DNA of 64,000 bases from Oscillospiraceae bacterium (lineage in GTDB: Bacteria; Bacillota; Clostridia; Saccharofermentanales; Saccharofermentanaceae), in assembly GCA_015069205.1 (NCBI GenBank), contig SVIZ01000001.1:38957-102956 (forward strand), read 5' to 3'. Below the pieces are notes generated by a model that did not search any database, was not told the origin of the DNA, and worked only from the letters and a program-made list of their open reading frames with translations. Positions 43,372 through 51,654 of this stretch are shown here, piece after piece. How positions within the stretch are numbered: position 1 is the first letter of the stretch; each line of letters begins with the position of its first letter. The translations under genes and the position numbers were made by a program.

Positions 43372-44694
43372 ATGTCTTCAATGCGTGAAACTCTTACAGA
43401 TATATTATCAAAGATTCAAAAGGAACTGGAGCATCACAGAAACTCCGGCAGGCCGGAGTCTGATTCTAATTATCAGCGTGCTCTGATCAACGCTGCATTA
43501 TTCTATGCTGCTATGACATCTGTCAACGAAAAAAGGAACAGGACCCGTCCGGACGACTACGAACAAAGACCAGGGTTTGAAAAATACAAAAACACAGTAT
43601 CAGGTCCCTGTCATAAGATCCTTCTCATACTGACAGAAACTGAAAGCAACAACATCCAAGAAGATAAAGTTACAAGCAAAGAACTGCAAAAACTTGCAAA
43701 AGATGCCTGTTCTGTCTACTTAGATGGAAAACTTGCCAAAGGCGGGCTTGAAAATTATAAGGACTATAACGGTACTCCGAATTATTCCGATCTTTATCGC
43801 GACATCCAGAAATTGAAGCAAAATAAATATCTTTTGAACAGATTTACATATAAGCTCGTAAGCGACTGCTGTTTAGACCTTCAGTGCAGAACTAAAAGGA
43901 ATATAGAAATAGAAAAAACTGCAGCACACAGAAAGTTTATTGGGAAGATCAAAGATACAGATAAACAGCAACGCACATATGTATCTTTCGCTATAGCAAC
44001 CTCAACATGCAGGGCAACAATATCTGAGCTGAACAAGGCATATGAGAATGCTGATAACAAGGGATTAAGGGAAAGAATGGAACAAATCTTTATTCCTGTT
44101 TTCAGTAATTCCCCCTATTTCTTTCTATGCATCTCGCATAAGAAAAACCTTCCGAAGGAGATCTTAGACAAATGCGATAAAAATCACTATTTTGTCTTTG
44201 TCATAACAACTGCAGAGTACATACATAAGAAAAGCGACAGACCCACAAGTGAATACTCCGTTAAATATAACGTGGTATCACACGATTATGTAAAAAGCAT
44301 CCAGGATCTGCCCTTAGATATTGTGGCTGATCTAAACGAAAGAGAAGTAACAGAAGACAAAAAGATAAACAGAATATTCTATACCAATAAAAAGAACCCT
44401 GATTGCTGCGCTATGTCTTATGACGACATGATAGCAAAATACAACTATTGTTGTAATTATTATTTTAAAGGCAGTCCACTAATGGATAACAATGAGGATC
44501 ATTGGCTGCCATTAGATCTGCCTAAAGAAATCACAGATATGCTCTCCCCTCTTTACATTACCGGGAGCGGGTATAATCTGAGTGAGATATTCAGTAAAGG
44601 ACAGGATATATCAGAATCGAGTCCGTTACTTTCAGCTTACGATAAAAGCTTCGAAGGAATACCTCACAGACCCATTATCGGAGGGAATCATTAA
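43372..44694 (+). CDS. Hypothetical protein (440 aa)
   Basis: A charged, mostly helical protein; ATG at 43372 with AGGTG upstream and 1 bp after the previous stop. Distinct stretches include YVSFAIATSTCRATISELNK, FFLCISHKKNLPKEI and YCCNYYFKGSPLMD. No motif of a known enzyme was found. Works presumably with the 310-aa partner. Confidence 0.7.
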   Translation: MSSMRETLTDILSKIQKELEHHRNSGRPESDSNYQRALINAALFYAAMTSVNEKRNRTRPDDYEQRPGFEKYKNTVSGPCHKILLILTETESNNIQEDKVTSKELQKLAKDACSVYLDGKLAKGGLENYKDYNGTPNYSDLYRDIQKLKQNKYLLNRFTYKLVSDCCLDLQCRTKRNIEIEKTAAHRKFIGKIKDTDKQQRTYVSFAIATSTCRATISELNKAYENADNKGLRERMEQIFIPVFSNSPYFFLCISHKKNLPKEILDKCDKNHYFVFVITTAEYIHKKSDRPTSEYSVKYNVVSHDYVKSIQDLPLDIVADLNEREVTEDKKINRIFYTNKKNPDCCAMSYDDMIAKYNYCCNYYFKGSPLMDNNEDHWLPLDLPKEITDMLSPLYITGSGYNLSEIFSKGQDISESSPLLSAYDKSFEGIPHRPIIGGNH

Positions 44695-44701
44695 CATCGC
44701 G

Positions 44702-44770
44702 TCAATTATAATGATTTAATAAGTGCATTTCTAATACTTCTTCATCTGTCAATTTCCAATTAAGATCCAT
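44702..44770 (-). CDS. Possible 22-aa peptide
   Basis: ATG at 44770, preceded by AGAGGAC, opens MDLNWKLTDEEVLEMHLLNH plus two residues. It lies 31 bp after the 262-aa gene on the same strand. Acidic, helical. Real status uncertain. Confidence 0.25.
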   Translation of the reverse strand: MDLNWKLTDEEVLEMHLLNHYN

Positions 44771-44801
44771 ATTGTCCTCTGTTTTTCCTTTATAATAGCT
44801 A

Positions 44802-45590
44802 CTAATCCCAAAGGCACCAAAAGTATTTTGAAAACAGTTCAAAGAACTCATCCTTACACTTGTCTCTGTATTCGTCGATCTTCTTTCCGAACTCAATATA
44901 ATCCTCTCTTACCTTCTGTGCTGTCGGGTAAAGATTCGGAAAATCCGCAGCAGAGCACATGCGAACTCCCGAGGCATTTTCTTCTTCGGCAAGCATTTCA
45001 GGAGTCTTAGCCTTCTCCCCTAACAATCCGTACTTTCTTCGGAAACCCGAGTTAATACGATGGTATTCTTTTGCATAAGGATTCTTCATCGTACACTTGT
45101 CTTCATCCATCTCGTTGAGAAGGAAGATCATACGATCCAACACCTGATTCCACTTTTCGTTATCTTCTTCCTCTGTCTTTACGGAATCAGTAATATCCGT
45201 AATAAAACAGGACGGATAACCGCAGTGGTACTTTCTGAGGCGTTTGAGCATAGGTGTCATAGTCCTGATGAACCAGCTGTCGATAGCCCAGGTGTCCGCA
45301 TCGGCATATCCTTTTCTGGCACGCTGCACCCTGCACTTTTCTTCAAAGGCTTCATCTTCTTTCAAGTGTTTAATCCTTTTTTGAAGTTCCTTGGCAAGTT
45401 TATCAGTGATATCAGAAATATGCTCGGGATAATCAAATCCGTAATCAGTTTTAAAGTTTTTCTTAAACGTGGCGGAAGGGGCTTCCTTAAAGATCTTATA
45501 ATGAAAACATTCAAGAATGAGTTTATCATTCTTTTCGTTTATCTGATTCATATTACTGAGTTCTTCGTATCTTTGGGTAATTGTTTTCAT
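44802..45590 (-). CDS. Hypothetical protein (262 aa)
   Basis: A soluble, helix-rich and charged protein with aromatic C-terminus (ELFSKYFWCLWD). Segments such as CRVQRARKGYADADTWAIDS and HRINSGFRRKYGLLG show no family I know. AAGAGGAAA precedes the ATG. Convergent with the 440-aa gene. Confidence 0.65.
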   Translation of the reverse strand: MKTITQRYEELSNMNQINEKNDKLILECFHYKIFKEAPSATFKKNFKTDYGFDYPEHISDITDKLAKELQKRIKHLKEDEAFEEKCRVQRARKGYADADTWAIDSWFIRTMTPMLKRLRKYHCGYPSCFITDITDSVKTEEEDNEKWNQVLDRMIFLLNEMDEDKCTMKNPYAKEYHRINSGFRRKYGLLGEKAKTPEMLAEEENASGVRMCSAADFPNLYPTAQKVREDYIEFGKKIDEYRDKCKDEFFELFSKYFWCLWD

Positions 45591-45660
45591 AATATTTCCT
45601 CTTATCTGATTATAAAAAGGATGTCATTTATCTTAGGTTAATAATGCGTTCTAGCCTGCG

Positions 45661-45996
45661 TTATTCATTGACCTTGTCGTAATGGAATTCAAACTCTGCA
45701 TCAGTAAGTTTATCAACATCGGTTTTATCCAACCCAGTTTCCCAGGCAACCTCTTCAATAAGGTCCTGATAATCGATTTCGTGTTCGAACGAATCATAAT
45801 ACGAATATACCTCATCACATATTTCTACTGATTCAATCGTGCCGTTATAACTCTTAATCACCTTCTTTTGCGTGACGATATTATGAGTGTAGAGATACTT
45901 ATGTACAGCATATACGTACAAAATAATCTCATTTTCAGAATATTCTGTTGCTGAGTTCAAATACTCAACCAATTCATTGATATTAACCGTATACAT
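45661..45996 (-). CDS. Hypothetical acidic protein (111 aa)
   Basis: An acidic, Tyr-rich protein (EIILYVYAVHKYLYTHN; VYSYYDSFEHEIDY). A strong AGAGGAGG site precedes ATG 45996. Its start is 60 bp from a copy of the GTCCGATTTTT-N11-GCACYATATA element pointing toward it, so it is likely expressed from that promoter, divergent from the cassette B regulator. Confidence 0.65.
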   Translation of the reverse strand: MYTVNINELVEYLNSATEYSENEIILYVYAVHKYLYTHNIVTQKKVIKSYNGTIESVEICDEVYSYYDSFEHEIDYQDLIEEVAWETGLDKTDVDKLTDAEFEFHYDKVNE

Positions 45997-46055
45997 AATG
46001 TTTCCTCCTCTAAAATCTGGTTACATAATTTTCATGAGATAATTCATCGTTCACT

Positions 46056-46087
46056 TATATAGTGCTAATCTGATCGAAAAATCGGAC
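46056..46087 (-). promoter_or_regulatory. Repeated promoter-like element (copy 1)
   Basis: On the minus strand GTCCGATTTTT-N11-GCACTATATA. It points to the 111-aa gene. Spacing between boxes is identical in all four copies. Confidence 0.55.
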
Positions 46088-46132
46088 AGTTTTGGAATAA
46101 TTTCGGAATATTTTTTTCGTTTATATTTTTCA

Positions 46133-46164
46133 GTCCGATTTTTTCTTTTCCTGAGCACTATATA
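46133..46164 (+). promoter_or_regulatory. Repeated promoter-like element (copy 2)
   Basis: GTCCGATTTTT-N11-GCACTATATA on the plus strand, pointing to the HTH gene at 46279 and divergent from copy 1. Confidence 0.55.
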
Positions 46165-46222
46165 TGTAAAGCAAGATCCAACTCAGTAACATCGCCACAT
46201 ATTCGTGATGTTGTGTTGATTG

Positions 46223-46240
46223 TATCACATATATGTGATA
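46223..46240. promoter_or_regulatory. Perfect 18-bp palindrome, likely HTH operator
   Basis: TATCACATATATGTGATA is a perfect palindrome 38 bp before the HTH start and downstream of element copy 2. Autoregulation by the HTH protein is inferred. Confidence 0.6.
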
Positions 46241-46278
46241 TCTTTATATCATCATAACACATAAAGGAGATTAGTTTT

Positions 46279-46719
46279 ATGAATTATAAAATAGAAAAAA
46301 CAAACAACAACGGCAGGATCGGACGTCTTGAAAACTATAGTCAGTACCTTGCTGCCGCAAGCGATATGAGAAAGGAAAACATAAGCATCGTTGATCTTTG
46401 CAAAAAGCTCAACACACAGAGAAACACCATATTCAGGATAGAGCATGCGGAAGTTGACCCGAGGCTCTCCTCCGTGATCAACTATCTTGAAGGCTTCAAC
46501 TATCATATAGAATTCGTACCTAACGAAAAGACAGAAACCAAAGCCGAACCGGAAAAAAGAAAATATAAACCCGATTTCGTCACGGCAGTTAATGGAACGG
46601 ACATCCTGATCGAGAACATCGATCTTAACAAAGCGAAGAAGGATAAACGCCTGAGGATAGAACTCATGATGTATCTTCTCCAGTGCATGAAGTCAGATAT
46701 GGGAGAAGACGAAGAATAA
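46279..46719 (+). CDS. HTH regulator/antitoxin-like protein, first gene of cassette B
   Basis: A 146-aa protein with HTH near residues 37-60 (ISIVDLCKKLNTQRNTIFRIE), then YLEGFNYHIEFVPNE and a charged tail, matching 33242-33664 along its length. It is followed by a 55-aa protein and a Doc-like Fic gene, an arrangement typical of toxin-antitoxin operons. AAGGAG precedes the ATG. Confidence 0.82.
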   Translation: MNYKIEKTNNNGRIGRLENYSQYLAAASDMRKENISIVDLCKKLNTQRNTIFRIEHAEVDPRLSSVINYLEGFNYHIEFVPNEKTETKAEPEKRKYKPDFVTAVNGTDILIENIDLNKAKKDKRLRIELMMYLLQCMKSDMGEDEE

Positions 46720-46730
46720 GGAGGCACCTT

Positions 46731-46898
46731 ATGTCAGTTTACAAAGTTATAAATATGTCAAAGGAAACGCTTTTCGCCTTGAAGCCTTTACAGCTGTGTA
46801 ATAATGTTACACTAAAGTCAAGACGAACAAACCATACTGAAGAGGACGTTGCGAACGATGAACACATACTATCCGAAAGCTATAAGGCCGCTTCTTAA
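46731..46898 (+). CDS. Small protein between HTH and Doc-like genes (55 aa)
   Basis: ATG at 46731, after AAGGAGG, opens a 55-aa protein beginning MSVYKVINMSKETLFALKPL and ending SYKAAS. Its beginning and end match the 39-aa protein at 33681-33800. The last 41 bp overlap the Doc-like gene in another frame. Possible antitoxin component or adaptor. Confidence 0.65.
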   Translation: MSVYKVINMSKETLFALKPLQLCNNVTLKSRRTNHTEEDVANDEHILSESYKAAS

Positions 46899-47439
46899 TC
46901 CCCAAGAGCGCGAGCTGAGATACGGATGGCTCTCAAGGAAATACAGACTTGCCCTCTCTGCCCTTGCCGGAAACAATGTCGAAGTAAAAGACGGCTTTGG
47001 CAAAGACTCGGAATCCGTGTTCAAAGAGCCTGGCGCACGCTTTGACAAAGAAGTCTCTTTGAGCATAGAGGACATCATCGACATACACGACAAGATGATA
47101 GACGATTATGGCGGCGAGTACGGGCTTCGGGATGACGGCCTGCTGGAAGGTATCCACGATGCTCCCTATACCGAGTTCTTCGGTCAGGAACAGTATCCGG
47201 ACATATTGGACAAAGCTGCTAAGTATCTATTTGACTTTACCTACTATCAGGTATTCGTCGACGGCAACAAAAGAGCGGGGCTTTCCGTAACCAATGCATA
47301 TCTTGCTGCAAACGGCTTATCCCTTACTCTTTCGGTAACGAAAGCATATGAGCTCGTAATGAGCATAGCAAACCACGGATTCGAGAACAGCGAAGAACTG
47401 GTCCCGATCCTGAAGGAAAACATTAAAACAATAGAATAG
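46858..47439 (+). CDS. Doc-like Fic-fold protein with catalytic His replaced by Gln
   Basis: A 193-aa protein. The Doc pattern is clear: IDIHDKMIDDYGGEYGLRDDG, AAKYLFDFTYY and VFVDGNKRAG. In active Doc/Fic proteins the loop is H-x-F-x-D/E-G-N-K-R; here it reads QVFVDGNKR, with Gln at the His position. Doc enzymes phosphorylate EF-Tu and Fic enzymes AMPylate targets using that His, so this one may be inactive or altered. ATG 46858 is chosen; a TTG at 46849 is also possible. It overlaps the small upstream gene. Confidence 0.82.
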   Translation: MNTYYPKAIRPLLNPQERELRYGWLSRKYRLALSALAGNNVEVKDGFGKDSESVFKEPGARFDKEVSLSIEDIIDIHDKMIDDYGGEYGLRDDGLLEGIHDAPYTEFFGQEQYPDILDKAAKYLFDFTYYQVFVDGNKRAGLSVTNAYLAANGLSLTLSVTKAYELVMSIANHGFENSEELVPILKENIKTIE

Positions 47440-47476
47440 ACTTTTAACCCATATTACTCCGTAAAGATGCAGGAGC

Positions 47477-47492
47477 CGGTAGAAGTCTACCG
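47477..47492 (+). promoter_or_regulatory. Short palindrome before metallophosphoesterase gene
   Basis: CGGTAGA-AG-TCTACCG lies 35 bp upstream of the phosphoesterase start, at the same relative place as the stem-loop in cassette A. May be an operator or small hairpin. Confidence 0.4.
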
Positions 47493-47526
47493 CCCCTTAA
47501 ATATCTTATAAAGGAGGCATGATAAA

Positions 47527-48237
47527 ATGTCACATTTATATGTAACAGGCGATGTTCACGGCGATGACAGTTGGAGCAAATTCAACAGTAAAAACTTTCC
47601 GGTTCAAAAAGAACTCACAAAAGACGACTACGTTGTCGTACTCGGCGACTTCGGCGCCGTATGGTTCGGAAACCAAAAAGATAAATATTTCCTTAAAAAC
47701 TACGACGCTCGCAACTTCACGACGCTCTTTGTAGCCGGCAACCACGAGAACCATGAGCTTTTGGATGCCATGCCGGTAACAGAGTGGCATGGCGGCAAGG
47801 TCCACAAGGTTTCAGATTCCGTATATCACCTCATGAACGGCCAGGTATACGAACTCTGCGGTAAGAAGATCTTTGTCATGGGCGGTGCCGAATCATCCGA
47901 CAAAGAGCATCGCAAAGAAGGCGTATCCTGGTGGCCTCATGAACTCCCCACATTAGATGAATACAACGAGGCATATAAGAACCTCGGAAAGTACGGATAC
48001 AAGGTAGACCTTGTCTTCACGCACTGTGCTCCGGAAACAACCGTGACGGATATGTTCATGCCGAAGATGTCAGTTCGCAAGTTAAATGACCTTACATCAT
48101 TCCTTGATATGGTCGCACAGACGATCAGCTTCAAGGACTGGTATTTCGGTCACTACCACGACGAGTCTGACAAAGGCAAGTTCCACTTGCTCTATAACAG
48201 AGTAATCGAATTACCGGATGATAACGATAATGCATAA
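47527..48237 (+). CDS. Calcineurin-like metallophosphoesterase, long type
   Basis: A 236-aa enzyme with GDVHGD, GDFGAVW, GNHENHELLDAMP, GGAESSDKEHRKEG, THCAPETT and GHYHDES. It is nearly the same protein as 33964-34656 apart from a divergent stretch after GDFGAVW. AAAGGAGG lies upstream. Its end overlaps the next start by 20 bp. Confidence 0.88.
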   Translation: MSHLYVTGDVHGDDSWSKFNSKNFPVQKELTKDDYVVVLGDFGAVWFGNQKDKYFLKNYDARNFTTLFVAGNHENHELLDAMPVTEWHGGKVHKVSDSVYHLMNGQVYELCGKKIFVMGGAESSDKEHRKEGVSWWPHELPTLDEYNEAYKNLGKYGYKVDLVFTHCAPETTVTDMFMPKMSVRKLNDLTSFLDMVAQTISFKDWYFGHYHDESDKGKFHLLYNRVIELPDDNDNA

Positions 48238-48658
48238 TCCTATACTCAGCATTTTTGAAGCTTTGGCAGTATCAGGCTTTCCAAATAAGGAAGATCTGAG
48301 GATCGAAGTCCTCGGTTGTATCAAAAGCTTTATCTCGTATTTTGACGATGTAGTAAATGAAAAGATCTATTACTCCGCTACGGCAAAGGATAAGCAGGAC
48401 ATCTGCATTATGAAAGCACATGATGAAAGAAGGAGAAAAGCCCACGATCTTTGCATTGCTTCATGTGTCCGACTTAACAGTATCTGCGATGAGATGAACA
48501 TCGATCAGATATGTGATTTCGATGTCGAGGACAGAAAACAGGTTGCTGAATTTGCCGGACTTATCGCCTGCGATCTGTATTTTACCAATATAAAGTGCGG
48601 AGAATCTCTAACGAACTGGTTAAACAATTCTCCGTTGAAGAAAGAAGGACAACCATGA
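48218..48658 (+). CDS. Hypothetical protein, DUF3232-like (146 aa)
   Basis: A helical protein with KEDLRIEVLGCIKSFISYFD, KAHDERRRKAHDLCI and DRKQVAEFAGLIACDL, which resembles DUF3232 in layout; this assignment is from memory and uncertain. ATG 48218 lies inside the preceding gene; ATG 48230 is an alternative. It fills the slot taken by the 104-aa protein in cassette A and is coupled to the next gene by ATGA. Confidence 0.65.
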   Translation: MITIMHNPILSIFEALAVSGFPNKEDLRIEVLGCIKSFISYFDDVVNEKIYYSATAKDKQDICIMKAHDERRRKAHDLCIASCVRLNSICDEMNIDQICDFDVEDRKQVAEFAGLIACDLYFTNIKCGESLTNWLNNSPLKKEGQP

Positions 48659-49242
48659 ACTACTACATTTCAGATATGCACTTCGGCCATCAGAATATCC
48701 TTAAATACGATGCTCGACCATGGAAAGACGTACATTCCATGGAATATGACATGATCGACTGGTGGAACTTGAAAATAACCGCCAAGGATGATGTATACAT
48801 TCTCGGTGATTTCTGTTTCGGCGGTTATGATGATTGGAAAAGGATTCTTCCGCAGCTTAACGGAAGAAAGCATCTTATCATTGGCAATCACGACTTAAAA
48901 CAGTTCCCGTCGGATATAATCTCGCTCCTTGCTGAGCCTCCCGTTCCATACAAGGAGATTAAGGACGGCAGTTACAGAGTACTCATGTGCCACTATCCTT
49001 TGATTTCATATAACCATGACACCAATCCAAATACATTGATGTTTTACGGGCACGTCCACAACACCAATGAATTCGATGCGGTAATGGGGTCCGTTAAGAC
49101 TATGAAAGAATGCTGCAAAGCGGTAGGTTTTGATTATCAGGGGCGTTTATATAACTGCTGGGGCGGGTTCTTCGGTTGGAAGCCTGCTTCTCTTATGGAA
49201 GTCCTGACAAATAAGTATTCAAATATCAGATTAAGAAAATAA
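48655..49242 (+). CDS. Calcineurin-like metallophosphoesterase, short type
   Basis: A 195-aa enzyme with ISDMHFGHQNILKYDARPW, GDFCFGG, IGNHDLKQ, CHYPLI and GHVHNTNEF. Orthologous to 35752-36336. ATG 48655 overlaps the previous stop (ATGA), with AGAAGGA upstream. All metal-ligand blocks are present. Confidence 0.87.
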   Translation: MNYYISDMHFGHQNILKYDARPWKDVHSMEYDMIDWWNLKITAKDDVYILGDFCFGGYDDWKRILPQLNGRKHLIIGNHDLKQFPSDIISLLAEPPVPYKEIKDGSYRVLMCHYPLISYNHDTNPNTLMFYGHVHNTNEFDAVMGSVKTMKECCKAVGFDYQGRLYNCWGGFFGWKPASLMEVLTNKYSNIRLRK

Positions 49243-49254
49243 AGGGGGCATGAT

Positions 49255-50181
49255 ATGTCTGACTCTATGCTCGAGAACGAATACAATGTATATTCAGAAA
49301 AATACGATATTCACGGCGTCGTAAAAGACTACGGCTTGGTAATTAAGCTTATCTTCACTTATGAAGGCAAAGAAGTTGAGATGGGGCTTTCGAGAGGTAT
49401 CGATACCGATTACAAAAAACTCGGGAAAGACCTTATCGAATCTTATATTGAAAAGCTCGCTTCACCAAATGGAGAACGGAAACTCCAGCTCCACTATTGG
49501 TATATCAGCCCTCACGAGATCCATGGTACAACTTGTGTTATAGGACACGGCATCGTAACAGGACATAAGAAGCTTGAAGATTCAATCTCCATTCACACTT
49601 CAGCTGTCGAAGCTGTCTTTATCGATGAAGTCAACGAAGAAGCTGTACTTACTACCAGGAACAGCATTTATCACTGTCCTCTCGCATACTTAAGATTCGA
49701 TAAACAGGATGAACAGCCTGAAATGTTACCTGATTATGAGAGATTAAAAGAAAAGTATAAGGATACTATCTTATACCCTTCCATTGAACCTGGTAATGTT
49801 CTTTTGGTACTTGCGGATTTCTGTAAATACTACTTTCACTCCCTGTATTATGTGCCTGCGGATGCCAAAGAAATCAAGCCTGTCAAGTTCAGCGGATATG
49901 CACATATCGGAACATTTCAAGACAGCTATCTGATTCAGGCAGAAAACGGCATTGATCTCAGATATTTCCCGCACTATCAGAATATCGAATTCTACTCGGG
50001 AGAAACCAATGGTTGTCCATTCTATATCGAGAACATCGGAAGCTCGGTCATTTATGCGCGCACTTGGGTAGGAACGATCAAGCTTGAGCCCGGCGACCGC
50101 AAAGAAGTAAATAAAGAAAATGCCGAAGGTGATCCTCCGTCTCTCGCAAACGGAGATCTCTATCCGGCAGGAGTTTTTTAA
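49255..50181 (+). CDS. Cassette core protein of unknown family (308 aa)
   Basis: Paralogue of 36347-37270 along its length, sharing YSEKYDI, GKDLIESY, LHYWY, IVTGH, YHCPLAY, RFDKQDE, PGNVLLVLADFC, SLYYVP, FYIENIG and NGDLYP. The conservation of both this protein and the short phosphoesterase in fixed order suggests they act together. AAAGGGGG lies 6 nt before ATG. Confidence 0.8.
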   Translation: MSDSMLENEYNVYSEKYDIHGVVKDYGLVIKLIFTYEGKEVEMGLSRGIDTDYKKLGKDLIESYIEKLASPNGERKLQLHYWYISPHEIHGTTCVIGHGIVTGHKKLEDSISIHTSAVEAVFIDEVNEEAVLTTRNSIYHCPLAYLRFDKQDEQPEMLPDYERLKEKYKDTILYPSIEPGNVLLVLADFCKYYFHSLYYVPADAKEIKPVKFSGYAHIGTFQDSYLIQAENGIDLRYFPHYQNIEFYSGETNGCPFYIENIGSSVIYARTWVGTIKLEPGDRKEVNKENAEGDPPSLANGDLYPAGVF

Positions 50182-50291
50182 TGGGAAGATCTTATATCAA
50201 CAGACTTATTTCACAGAACAAAAAGCGGACGCATTTTGCAATCACGTTAAAGGATATTAAATCGAATGCGAAAAATAATAGTCCGAAATAA
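50181..50291 (+). CDS. Small basic protein (36 aa)
   Basis: ATG at 50181 overlaps the TAA of the previous gene (TAATG), with AGGAG 7 nt upstream. The product starts MGRSYINRLISQNKKRTHFA and is basic. It overlaps the next gene by 26 bp. The good ribosome site and tight overlaps suggest it is real. Confidence 0.45.
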   Translation: MGRSYINRLISQNKKRTHFAITLKDIKSNAKNNSPK

Positions 50292-51051
50292 GATAAGATG
50301 TCTTGAATGTGGTGACGTAATAGAAAGCATATCTGTTCACGATTACAGAAAATGCTCCTGTGGAAAATGTGCCGTAGACGGCGGAAGTGAATACCTGAGA
50401 CGCACCTTTGAACATGAAGGTATCTTTGAGGAGCTGAGCGAATTTGCTCCTGTTTTTATGTGTGCCGACAAGAAGTGTTCTCAAGGGACAAGAAAACGGT
50501 CCAATGAACCCCTGTCAGATAAAGAGATAAAGGCAGTCATCGAAGCAGCAAAGTCGATAGATATCGCTCCTGAGAGTTTGGTAATTAACGACCTTGAGTA
50601 TTTGGATAATTCCACGGAAACCATATACGATTATCACGACGACAAGATCTATATCACAAAGAATGTCTTCCAGGAAATAAAAAACGATTTTATAATCCGA
50701 GATCTTCTTTCCGTACGAACATTCCTTGCACGTGAATACTACGGACGAAGACATTTTCTACGAGACTATATCAAAAGAGATCACAGGTCATCTCCTTCTG
50801 AATGTCAGGAATCTTATACTTGGCAGGACGAAGCAAATGCAAGTATCTACGCTGCAAGATTTGCACCCGGTCTCGACCAGAGAGATCGCGCGCTGTTATA
50901 TCAGGATGCAGTATATTGTGCATATGTTTATTCTCAGACATTCCGACTCGATGAACATATGAAAAGTGTTATCTTCGGCGATGGAACGGCAACGCCTGAA
51001 GACATCCCGGTAGACTATGTAAGTCTTAAGGAGGCAGAAAACAATGATTAA
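50266..51051 (+). CDS. Zinc-ribbon protein with degenerate HExxH-like motif (261 aa)
   Basis: The N-terminus has a four-Cys zinc ribbon (KIRCLECGDVIESISVHDYR then CSCGKCAVDGG), a widely seen clostridial module I associate with DUF7695. The C-terminal domain contains LAREYYGRRHF followed by WQDEANASIYAARFAP. In look-alike proteins I would expect HEYYGH at this point; here both positions are Arg, so a metallopeptidase role would be lost. It ends 8 bp into the next gene. Confidence 0.65.
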   Translation: MRKIIVRNKIRCLECGDVIESISVHDYRKCSCGKCAVDGGSEYLRRTFEHEGIFEELSEFAPVFMCADKKCSQGTRKRSNEPLSDKEIKAVIEAAKSIDIAPESLVINDLEYLDNSTETIYDYHDDKIYITKNVFQEIKNDFIIRDLLSVRTFLAREYYGRRHFLRDYIKRDHRSSPSECQESYTWQDEANASIYAARFAPGLDQRDRALLYQDAVYCAYVYSQTFRLDEHMKSVIFGDGTATPEDIPVDYVSLKEAENND

Positions 51052-51259
51052 GAAAATAACGTTTTCCATTACCGACAGTGAGGATCTTAAAAAGTTGAAA
51101 TCTTTCAAAGAAGTTCATATGAGTACTTGCAGAGATAAATATCCTGATGTCCTCGGTGCTTTGTTGGAATACACGTTTATTCCAACGGGATTGGGGAACT
51201 ACTGTATCGTAAAGTGCTCCTGCGGAGAACAGATTACTTTGGATAAAGATCTGGCTTGA
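51044..51259 (+). CDS. Small CxC protein (71 aa)
   Basis: ATG at 51044 overlaps the previous stop by 8 bp, with TAAGGAGG upstream. It ends YCIVKCSCGEQITLDKDLA with a CxC motif. Function unknown. Last gene of the cassette B transcript. Confidence 0.65.
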   Translation: MIKKITFSITDSEDLKKLKSFKEVHMSTCRDKYPDVLGALLEYTFIPTGLGNYCIVKCSCGEQITLDKDLA

Positions 51260-51317
51260 TCAGTTTTGTGATTGAAGCAGAAAATCTATAAGCTTAAATG
51301 TTATAACGATTTAATGT

Positions 51318-51375
51318 GACAGAGACTTAAAAACTCTGTCCCATTGATCTTATTACGGTGACAAAAAACCTGTCA
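51318..51375 (+). terminator. Hairpins after cassette B genes
   Basis: GACAGAG-N9-CTCTGTC (51318-51340) and TGACA-N7-TGTCA (51361-51375 region) follow the last plus-strand gene. No good T-run, so weak or regulatory. Confidence 0.3.
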
Positions 51376-51451
51376 TGTGATTTATGATATAAAACTATGA
51401 CAATGCCAGAGGCATATGAATACCTCCTTTTTTCATTAATGCTCTCCAAAG

Positions 51452-51490
51452 AAAAGCTCCGGGTCTTCCACTGTCCGGAGCTTTTTCATC
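51452..51490. terminator. Bidirectional terminator
   Basis: AAAAGCTCCGG and CCGGAGCTTTT form an 11-bp stem; T-rich on both exits. It serves the 48-aa minus-strand gene and readthrough from cassette B. Confidence 0.8.
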
Positions 51491-51507
51491 TTATATCGGT
51501 GAATAAT

Positions 51508-51654
51508 TCAGTTGGTCCTAATCTCTTCCATCAGGGTATCGAAATCCACCCTGTCGAGTTCTGCTGCTTCTTTCATATCGGCAAAGTTGAGATTAAGTAA
51601 CAAGCTGATCATGGAATCTTTTGCTGCTTTTCTCTCTACTGTTAACTCTGCCAT
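51508..51654 (-). CDS. Small acidic protein (48 aa)
   Basis: ATG at 51654 with GGGGTG 7 nt upstream opens MAELTVERKAAKDSMISLLL and ends TLMEEIRTN, followed 18 bp later by a terminator. The composition and regulatory signals support a real gene. It is helical and may be the tail of a longer family (PD-(D/E)XK transposase-type tails end similarly), which is a guess. Confidence 0.5.
   Translation of the reverse strand: MAELTVERKAAKDSMISLLLNLNFADMKEAAELDRVDFDTLMEEIRTN

Noticed and set aside
51397..51600. 67-aa plus-strand frame
   Set aside because: It spans a strong terminator stem and lies antisense to a better-supported 48-aa gene.
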